Positions 5,134-10,287 of a DNA stretch of 10,287 nt are shown here, piece after piece. The translations under genes and the position numbers were made by a program. A model generated the notes under the pieces. That model did not search any database. It saw nothing but the letters and a program-made list of their open reading frames with translations, and was not told the origin of the DNA. This DNA comes from an uncultured Cloacibacillus sp. (GTDB lineage: Bacteria > Synergistota > Synergistia > Synergistales > Synergistaceae), in contig UQVV01000047.1 of assembly GCA_900544635.1 (NCBI GenBank), forward strand, positions 1-10,287, written 5' to 3'. Within the stretch, counting starts at the first letter, position 1. Every line of letters starts with the position of its first letter.

Positions 5134-6864
5134 ATGGACTACGGAGAGTATTACAAGAGTTTCGATCCTTATCCATATTATGAAGAGCGCGGCTGGCTCA
5201 TCGGCGACGGGCGCATCGGCGGGAAGGCGAAGGGGCTTTCGTTCGCCCACTTCGTTTTGTCGAAGAACGGCCTGACGGACGACGTGCATCTGCCGGATTA
5301 CTCCTTCGTCATAACGACGTCGGTATTCAACGAGTTCATGGAGATTAACAATTTCTGGGAGAAGCTCGAAAATCTGCGCGCGCACACGGACGGCCCGATT
5401 ATCTACAAGGCCTGCGCCGAGGCGCGGCTGCCTTACGCGCTCGACGAGCCTCTCGAGAAGATCCTCGACCTTATCCAGACGCCGCTCTGCGTGCGCTCGT
5501 CGTCCACGCTCGAGGACGACGTGAAGCTTTCGTTCGCGGGCAAGTACGCTACCTGCTTCTCGTCGAACTCCGGCTCGCGCGAGGAGCGGCGCGCGCAGCT
5601 CGAGGCCGCGATAAAGGAGGTCTACGCCTCGACCTACAACCCCGCGGCGCGCGAGTATAAGCGCAAGCACGGCATCAAATGGGGCGGCGAGCGCATGGCG
5701 GTGCTTATCCAGCCCATCGCGGGACGGCAGTACGGCAAGATGTTCTACCCCGAGCTTGCGGGCGCGGCCTTCTCCAAGGTTTTCCGCCGCCCGTCGCCGC
5801 GCATCAAGAAGGACGACGGCGTCGCGCGCATCTGCTTCGGCCTCGGCACGCGCACGGTGGACAGGGCCTACGCGCGCACCTTCTATCTGACGAATCCGAA
5901 CCTGCGCCCCGAGGGGACGAAGCCGCACGAGATAGTGACGCACTCGCAGGAGCATTACGACTACGTCGACCTCGAGAAGCAGGGCTTCGCCTCCGAGCAC
6001 GTCGCCTACACGGTGCGCGACATCATCAAAAAGCACCGCATGGCGCAGACCTATCTCCAGTGGTTCGACGACAACTCCTTCCACTGGATTCACACGGACA
6101 CGAGCAACATGAACGCGCCGCGCCCGGTCTTCACCTTCTCGGAGCTGCCGAGCCGCTGCCCGAAGCTCTTCGCGCGCATCCGCAAGCTGCTGCCGCTCTT
6201 CGAGAAGGAGCTTCAGCTTCCCGTCGATATGGAGTTCGCCTACGAGGCCTCGGACGACCGCTTCACGCTGGTGCAGATGCGCCCGCTCTCCGTCTACGAC
6301 GACAAGGGCAAGGTAAGCATCCCGGACGTGCCGCTCGAGAAAACTATACTGCGCGGCGACCGCATGGTGGCGAACGGCAGGCTCGAGGGGACGAAGCATA
6401 TAATCTACGTCGACCCGGAAATTTACGGCAAGAAGGCGGACTTCTCGGAGGTCGCGCGCGCCGTGGGCGAGGAGAACGACAAGCTCGACGGCGAACGCTA
6501 CATACTCGTCGGCCCGGGCCGCTGGGGCAGCTCGAACCCAATGCTCGGCGTCCCCGTGCGCTACGACGAGCTGTCGAACTCCGGCTGTCTGGTAGAGCTC
6601 GGAATACCGCAGAAGGGCATGGCCCCGGAGCTGTCCTACGGCACGCACTTCTTCCTCGACCTCGACTGCGACAACATCCTCTACCTGCCGGTGTTTGACG
6701 GCGCGCGGAATAACGTGTATAACAGAGACTGGTTCGAGAGCCACAAATGGAAAAAGACGTCCCACCCCGCCGTAAGGCACTACGAGGGACTTTTCGACGT
6801 GCTCCTCGACGGAGACACCGAAACTGGAATAGTGATAGACAAAACCGACGGGGAAGGTGAATAA
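5134..6864 (+). CDS. PEP/pyruvate-binding (PPDK N-terminal, ATP-grasp) domain protein, paralog 1
   Basis: A 576-residue soluble protein. Residues about 20-390 form the ATP-grasp nucleotide-binding domain of pyruvate phosphate dikinase and PEP synthase: GRIGGKAKGL (26-35), CVRSSSTLEDDVKLSFAGKY (119-138), FGLGTRTVDRAYAR (235-248), and the closing DMEFAYEASDDRFTLVQMRP (365-384). In true dikinases this domain phosphorylates a histidine in a swivelling domain, which then reacts with PEP or pyruvate. That His domain (TSHAA-type motif) and the PEP-binding barrel are absent. Instead residues about 400-576 form a different module, with YILVGPGRWGSSNP (456-469), LGVPVRYDEL (471-480), VELGIP (487-492) and PELSYGTHFFLDL (498-510). 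The acceptor and reaction are therefore unknown. The next gene, a paralog, starts 2 bases after the stop, so the pair may form a heteromeric enzyme. I cannot say whether it is a kinase, a dikinase or a regulatory ATP-binding protein. Confidence 0.88.
   Translation: MDYGEYYKSFDPYPYYEERGWLIGDGRIGGKAKGLSFAHFVLSKNGLTDDVHLPDYSFVITTSVFNEFMEINNFWEKLENLRAHTDGPIIYKACAEARLPYALDEPLEKILDLIQTPLCVRSSSTLEDDVKLSFAGKYATCFSSNSGSREERRAQLEAAIKEVYASTYNPAAREYKRKHGIKWGGERMAVLIQPIAGRQYGKMFYPELAGAAFSKVFRRPSPRIKKDDGVARICFGLGTRTVDRAYARTFYLTNPNLRPEGTKPHEIVTHSQEHYDYVDLEKQGFASEHVAYTVRDIIKKHRMAQTYLQWFDDNSFHWIHTDTSNMNAPRPVFTFSELPSRCPKLFARIRKLLPLFEKELQLPVDMEFAYEASDDRFTLVQMRPLSVYDDKGKVSIPDVPLEKTILRGDRMVANGRLEGTKHIIYVDPEIYGKKADFSEVARAVGEENDKLDGERYILVGPGRWGSSNPMLGVPVRYDELSNSGCLVELGIPQKGMAPELSYGTHFFLDLDCDNILYLPVFDGARNNVYNRDWFESHKWKKTSHPAVRHYEGLFDVLLDGDTETGIVIDKTDGEGE
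6852..6860 (+). promoter_or_regulatory. ribosome binding site of paralog 2 inside the end of paralog 1
   Basis: GGAAGGTGA contains AAGGTG, which lies 7 bases before ATG 6867 and just ahead of the upstream stop at 6862-6864. With only 2 bases between stop and start, the two proteins are expected to be made in a coupled, near-stoichiometric way. Confidence 0.75.
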
Positions 6865-6866
6865 CG

Positions 6867-8603
6867 ATGACCTCTGCCGAAAAGGCAAAGGAACAGTATT
6901 TTGAGTGGCAGCCCCACGACGATCCCGATTTTGCGCCGCTGATATGCGGCAAGGGGACCATCGGGGGAAAGGGGCGCTCGCTGCTTTTCGCGCTGCGCAG
7001 GCTCCGAGACAGCGGCGATCCGGACATGAGCCGCGTCAAGGTGCCGCGCTCGATATATCTCAGCATCGAGATATTCCACAAATTCCTTGAGCGCGTGCCG
7101 TCGCTCGACACGCTGCTCGCATGCGGCGACCCCGAGGGCATGGAGCGCGTCTTTCTGCTGACGCCGCTGCCCGAAGAGGTCTCGCTGCGCATACGCCAGT
7201 TCCTCGCAGACATGAACGACCCCGTCGTCATACGCAGCTCGAGCCGCCTCGAGGACGACGTGAAGCACTCCTTCGCCGGGAAATACCTCAGCACCTTCCT
7301 CGGCAACAACAAGGGAACGCTCGAAGAGCGCGCGCAGGCCGTCGAAGACGAAGTGCGCCGCATATACTCGCGCACCTTCTTCCCGGCGGCCGAGGATTAC
7401 CGCCGCCGCCACAAGCTCGGCGACGACGACATGGGCATAATCATCATCCGCATGGCGGGACGCTGGCGCGGACAATACTACTATCCCACGATGGGCGGCG
7501 TCGGCTACTCGCAGAACTTCCGCCGCTGGACGACGAGAATACGGCAGGACGACGGCCTCGTGCGCATAGTCTTCGGCCTCGGCACGATGAGCACGAAGCG
7601 CGGCTACGCGCGCACCGTCTCGCTGACGAACCCGATACTGCGCCCAGAGGGATTCTCCCCCGAAAAAATAGCCGCCATAGCGCAGGAGCACTTCCACGTC
7701 ATAGACGCGGACCATCCGAACCGCCTCACGACGCTGGACATAAAAACGGAATGGCGCCAGCTTTTGCAGTATCATCCGGACTTTTCCGCCTACGCGCAGG
7801 TCTTCAGCCGCGAGGACGGCGAGGGCGCCTTCTCCTCGATAATGAAGAACATGGCGCAGCTCGAGCCGGGAAGCAAAATCTGCTTCACCTTCGACAACTT
7901 CCCGCGCAAATATCCGGTATTCTACCGCCGCGCGAAAAAAATGCTCAAATTCCTCGAAGCTCAGATGGGCGTCCCCGCCGACATCGAATTCGCCTACGAG
8001 CCGACCGAGGACTCATTCTGCCTCATCCAGTCGCGCCCCTTCTGGACCAACGCCTCCGACCTCGACGAATGGCCCGAAATCGACGAGAAAAGCATACTCC
8101 TCCAGGCCGACCGCATGGTCACGCACGGCGCGATACCGGAAATACACAAAATCGTCTACGTCGACTACAACCTCTACTTCGAGCGCCGCGACTTCTATGG
8201 CACCGCGCGCCTCATAGGCGAGCTCAACGAAGCCTCGCGCGGCGAGCCCTACATCCTCGTCGCGCCCGGCCGCATCGGCTCCAGCAGCCCGGAGCTCGGC
8301 GTCCCAGTCCAGTACGGCGAGCTCACCAACTGCCTCGGCATGGTCGAGCTCGGCATCCCGCGCCTCGGCTACATGCCCGAGCTCTCCTACGGCACGCACT
8401 TCTTCTCCGACCTAGAAGTAGACGGCGTCCTCTACATGCCCGTCTTCGCCGGCGAAGACCGCAACATCTTCAACATCGACTGGTTCGAACGCTCCAAATG
8501 GGAACCCTGGGGCAGCGACATCATCCGAGTCTACAAAGGCAACTTCGCCGCCTACATGGACGGCGAAAAAAACCGCGGGGTGATTGTGGAGAAGGGGAAC
8601 TGA
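6867..8603 (+). CDS. PEP/pyruvate-binding (PPDK N-terminal, ATP-grasp) domain protein, paralog 2
   Basis: A 578-residue homolog of the preceding protein along its whole length. Equivalent motifs are GTIGGKGRSLL (30-40), VIRSSSRLEDDVKHSFAGKY (121-140), FGLGTMSTKRGYAR (236-249), DIEFAYEPTEDSFCLIQSRP (372-391), YILVAPGRIGSSSP (462-475), LGVPVQYGEL (477-486) and PELSYGTHFFSDL (504-516). Like its partner it lacks the swivelling His domain and catalytic barrel of dikinases. Across the C-terminal core (462-527 against 456-521 of paralog 1) I count about 45 identities in 66 positions, higher than the general impression over the ATP-grasp part. The ATG is preceded by GGAAGGTGA (6852-6860), which lies within the end of paralog 1, so translation is likely coupled. 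No clear terminator follows. A duplicated, co-expressed pair suggests two non-redundant subunits; function is unassigned. Confidence 0.88.
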   Translation: MTSAEKAKEQYFEWQPHDDPDFAPLICGKGTIGGKGRSLLFALRRLRDSGDPDMSRVKVPRSIYLSIEIFHKFLERVPSLDTLLACGDPEGMERVFLLTPLPEEVSLRIRQFLADMNDPVVIRSSSRLEDDVKHSFAGKYLSTFLGNNKGTLEERAQAVEDEVRRIYSRTFFPAAEDYRRRHKLGDDDMGIIIIRMAGRWRGQYYYPTMGGVGYSQNFRRWTTRIRQDDGLVRIVFGLGTMSTKRGYARTVSLTNPILRPEGFSPEKIAAIAQEHFHVIDADHPNRLTTLDIKTEWRQLLQYHPDFSAYAQVFSREDGEGAFSSIMKNMAQLEPGSKICFTFDNFPRKYPVFYRRAKKMLKFLEAQMGVPADIEFAYEPTEDSFCLIQSRPFWTNASDLDEWPEIDEKSILLQADRMVTHGAIPEIHKIVYVDYNLYFERRDFYGTARLIGELNEASRGEPYILVAPGRIGSSSPELGVPVQYGELTNCLGMVELGIPRLGYMPELSYGTHFFSDLEVDGVLYMPVFAGEDRNIFNIDWFERSKWEPWGSDIIRVYKGNFAAYMDGEKNRGVIVEKGN

Positions 8604-8664
8604 GGGGAAATAAAAAACGGCGGCCGCTCATGCAGAGGGACAGCACGATTTGATCTAAATCTTA
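8604..8664. other. convergent junction between GC-rich and low-GC blocks
   Basis: The 61 bases between the stops of the rightward paralog 2 and the leftward M20 peptidase carry a GCGGCCGC palindrome (8620-8627) next to an A6 run (8612-8617), and a weak GATTT-N5-AAATC hairpin (8648-8662). On the minus strand the palindrome is followed by T6, but it has no loop, so it is not a convincing terminator. Base composition changes sharply here. Confidence 0.5.
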
Positions 8665-10044
8665 TTAACAGAAACTTGAGAATTTTGTCATAATTGATGC
8701 AATCATTTTGATTGCACAATTATAGTCTTCTAAATATATATTTTCGTTAGGAGCGTGTTCCCGGCTGTCTTCATTCATTACCCCAATCATTATGCATGGG
8801 ATATTCATTTTCCCGCATACTGCACCAACGCCGCTACTTCCCCAATCGTTGAGAATGACGTTGGGTTCCATTTCATAAATTTCATACGCTGAACTTACAG
8901 CTGCTTTCATAAGCGCGGAGTTACTGTCCGTACGGAACGGTTCATACGATGACTCCAATTCTACATTGATGTCGGAAAAGCCATGTTGATCTAGATGTTT
9001 TCTTATATTTGCCATAACACCATCAACGGTCTGGCCTTTAACCAACCTCAAATCCAAATAAACAATAGCCGAGCTAGGTAGTATCGTTTTTGATTTTCCA
9101 TTATGAAAATCGCTCTCGAATCCATTAATATTAATCGTCGGGTAATTTATGAGACGCATCTTAACGGCATCACCAGTTTCATGGTTTAAAAACGATTGCA
9201 CACCGCACGCTTTATAGGTTGCTTCTTCGTCTAGTGACATATCATGTATGATGGCCAATTCGCGCTCAGATAGAGGCATAATATCATCAAGATACCCCTG
9301 AACTAATATTTCCTCTTTACTATTTTTCATAGAAGCAAGCGCCCATATTATCCGCCATATGGGGTTAGCGATAATTGCGGCATTGGCCGAGTGCAGGTCG
9401 GAAGCCGCCGTTCTGCACGACAATTTAATTTTACATATTCCTTTTACACCCAGTGTAATGTGTGGTCGTCCTCTCTTAAGATCCCTGCTGCCACCCTCCC
9501 AGAAAAAACCGTCACACTGTAGCATATCTGGGTATTTCTTCATAAAAGCTGCAAGATGAGGACTACCGATTTCTTCCTCGCCATCATAAAAAAACTTTAA
9601 ATTAACAGGAAGTGTGCCATGCACTTGTAGGTACGCGTGTACAGCGCATATACGTGAAAACATGCTCCCTTTATTGTCGGCAACACCTCGTCCCCAGAGC
9701 CTACCCTCACGAATCACAGGTTCAAATGGCGGTGACACCCATTTATCGAGCGGCTCTGCTGGCATTACGTCATAATGGTTATAAAACGCGAGCGTATGAG
9801 TAGCCCCTACGTCTAGATGTGCAAAAATATACGGCGATCCCCCTGTCTCTATCTTTTCAGGCTGTATATCCAGCTTATTCTTTAAGAAATATGCGCATAT
9901 ATCCGCCATTTTATCCATACCAGCATGATACATCGAGATACTTGGCTGACGCACGGCTTCCACTAACCAATCAATATAAATATCCATATTAGCATCTATG
10001 TATTGATACACCTTTTTGAGAGTATCATCTGATATATGAAGCAT
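8665..10044 (-). CDS. M20 family metallopeptidase (dipeptidase / carboxypeptidase type)
   Basis: A 459-residue, probably cytosolic, zinc-dependent peptidase of the M20 family, which hydrolyses dipeptides or removes C-terminal residues or acyl groups. The active site looks complete. H90 in YNHYDVMP and D123 in GRGVADNKG are metal ligands, with D92 nearby. DGEEEIGS (154-161) gives the catalytic E157 and ligand E158. E183 in FFWEGG stands at the next ligand position, and H430 in REHAPNE is the last ligand. H218 in DLHSAN lies in the lid/dimerisation domain. Start 10044 was chosen because AGGAG lies 10 bases upstream (10055-10059) and the N-terminus MLHISDDTLKKV resembles family starts. The ATG at 10137 would overlap the upstream peptidase gene and add 31 unconserved-looking residues. 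Low GC (23/60 at 9001-9060) sets it apart from its left neighbours. It follows an M24 peptidase by 19 bases, suggesting a peptide-catabolic operon. Confidence 0.93.
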   Translation of the reverse strand: MLHISDDTLKKVYQYIDANMDIYIDWLVEAVRQPSISMYHAGMDKMADICAYFLKNKLDIQPEKIETGGSPYIFAHLDVGATHTLAFYNHYDVMPAEPLDKWVSPPFEPVIREGRLWGRGVADNKGSMFSRICAVHAYLQVHGTLPVNLKFFYDGEEEIGSPHLAAFMKKYPDMLQCDGFFWEGGSRDLKRGRPHITLGVKGICKIKLSCRTAASDLHSANAAIIANPIWRIIWALASMKNSKEEILVQGYLDDIMPLSERELAIIHDMSLDEEATYKACGVQSFLNHETGDAVKMRLINYPTININGFESDFHNGKSKTILPSSAIVYLDLRLVKGQTVDGVMANIRKHLDQHGFSDINVELESSYEPFRTDSNSALMKAAVSSAYEIYEMEPNVILNDWGSSGVGAVCGKMNIPCIMIGVMNEDSREHAPNENIYLEDYNCAIKMIASIMTKFSSFC

Positions 10045-10054
10045 GCTAGATTCT

Positions 10055-10059
10055 CTCCT
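10055..10059 (-). promoter_or_regulatory. ribosome binding site AGGAG fixing the M20 start at 10044
   Basis: Minus-strand AGGAG lies 10 bases before ATG 10044 and within the 19-base gap after the stop of the M24 peptidase gene. This arrangement decides against the upstream ATG at 10137. Confidence 0.8.
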
Positions 10060-10063
10060 AAAA

Positions 10064-10287
10064 CTATAAAATGACTTGCAATGTTTTGGGATATTGATTG
10101 AGCACCCACGCCTGTCCTGATTCATCAACAGCGACAAGATTCTCTATTCTTATACCATATTTACCGGGGAAATAAATACCAGGCTCAATGCTAAAAACAT
10201 TCCCAGGGCATAAAATATGTTTGTTGAATGCTTTGATAAATGGGGTTTCATGAACTGATATGCCAACTCCATGCCCTACTCTGTACG
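10064..10287 (-). CDS. M24 family metallopeptidase (Xaa-Pro aminopeptidase-like), C-terminal fragment cut by window edge
   Basis: Translating the minus strand from 10285 gives 73 residues ending at a TAG (10064-10066), with the signature of the M24 'pita-bread' metallopeptidases. Fragment residues 3-15 are VGHGVGISVHETP, supplying H5 and the H12-E13 pair. FSIEPGIYFPGKYGIRIENLVAV follows at about 31-53, supplying metal-ligand glutamates E35 and E49. These are the last motifs of Xaa-Pro aminopeptidase and prolidase-type enzymes, which release the residue before proline. The start and N-terminal creatinase-like domain lie outside the window. The M20 peptidase begins 19 bases later on the same strand, and both share low GC, so they probably form one operon for degrading proline-containing and other short peptides. 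Whether it is an aminopeptidase or a dipeptidase cannot be told from this part. Confidence 0.9.
   Translation of the reverse strand, partial: YRVGHGVGISVHETPFIKAFNKHILCPGNVFSIEPGIYFPGKYGIRIENLVAVDESGQAWVLNQYPKTLQVIL

Noticed and set aside
5047..6888. 613-residue minus-strand open frame opposite PEP-domain paralog 1
   Set aside because: Antisense shadow of a gene with conserved motifs; its V/R/A/E-rich translation resembles no protein family and it lacks a ribosome site I can identify.
5134..8603. Calling the pair PEP synthase (ppsA) or pyruvate phosphate dikinase (ppdK)
   Set aside because: Each is about 577 residues and lacks the phosphohistidine domain and PEP/pyruvate barrel; only the ATP-grasp part is shared.
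8612..8627. Minus-strand terminator for the M20 gene
   Set aside because: T6 is preceded by the loopless palindrome GCGGCCGC, which cannot form a normal terminator hairpin.
7121..8653. 510-residue plus-strand frame overlapping paralog 2
   Set aside because: Out-of-frame translation extremely rich in R, H and P, overlapping a conserved gene throughout; a composition artefact.
10045..10137. Start of the M20 peptidase at ATG 10137
   Set aside because: It would overlap the M24 gene in another frame, and the added 31 residues are not family-like; ATG 10044 has AGGAG at good spacing.

Overview
The window is a GC-rich bacterial chromosomal segment, with Shine-Dalgarno starts, sigma70-like promoters and an intrinsic terminator. 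A lower-GC block occupies roughly the last 1.6 kb, and a short lower-GC stretch lies at the far left. Hand counts give 37/60 G+C at 5941-6000, 23/60 at 9001-9060 and 43/120 at 61-180. I see no rRNA, tRNA, CRISPR array or complete insertion sequence. A peptide-fermenting anaerobe such as a Synergistota member would fit the gene mix, but that is a weak guess from general impression. No marker gene here fixes the lineage.

Left to right: 1-275 holds no convincing gene. 276-1109 (-) is an aldo/keto reductase with its own promoter. A strong intrinsic terminator at 1211-1249 closes a leftward unit: a secreted phosphodiester-glycosidase-type protein (3475-4707), the 23S rRNA/tRNA methyltransferase RlmN with an unusual 220-residue R/G/E-rich tail (1692-3389), and a small membrane protein (1292-1678). 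The last two are almost certainly cotranscribed. The intergenic region 4708-5133 separates this unit from a divergent rightward pair.

That pair (5134-6864 and 6867-8603) consists of two paralogous proteins 2 bases apart. Each has a PPDK/PEP-synthase-type ATP-grasp N-terminal domain followed by a shared C-terminal module. Neither has the swivelling phosphohistidine domain or the PEP/pyruvate barrel of true dikinases, so their phosphoryl acceptor is unknown. They are the best candidate here for an undescribed biochemical system.

A convergent low-GC block follows: an M20 dipeptidase-type metallopeptidase (8665-10044, -) and, upstream in the same direction, the C-terminal end of an M24 Xaa-Pro-type peptidase cut by the window edge. 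Together they look like a peptide-degradation operon whose composition differs from its neighbours.

Four track starts or edges were changed or added after reading the sequence. The glycosidase starts at 4707 (signal peptide), the first PEP-domain protein at 5134 (AGGAGG), and the M20 peptidase at 10044 (AGGAG, clear of the upstream gene). The M24 fragment had no start codon and was found by translating the right edge.
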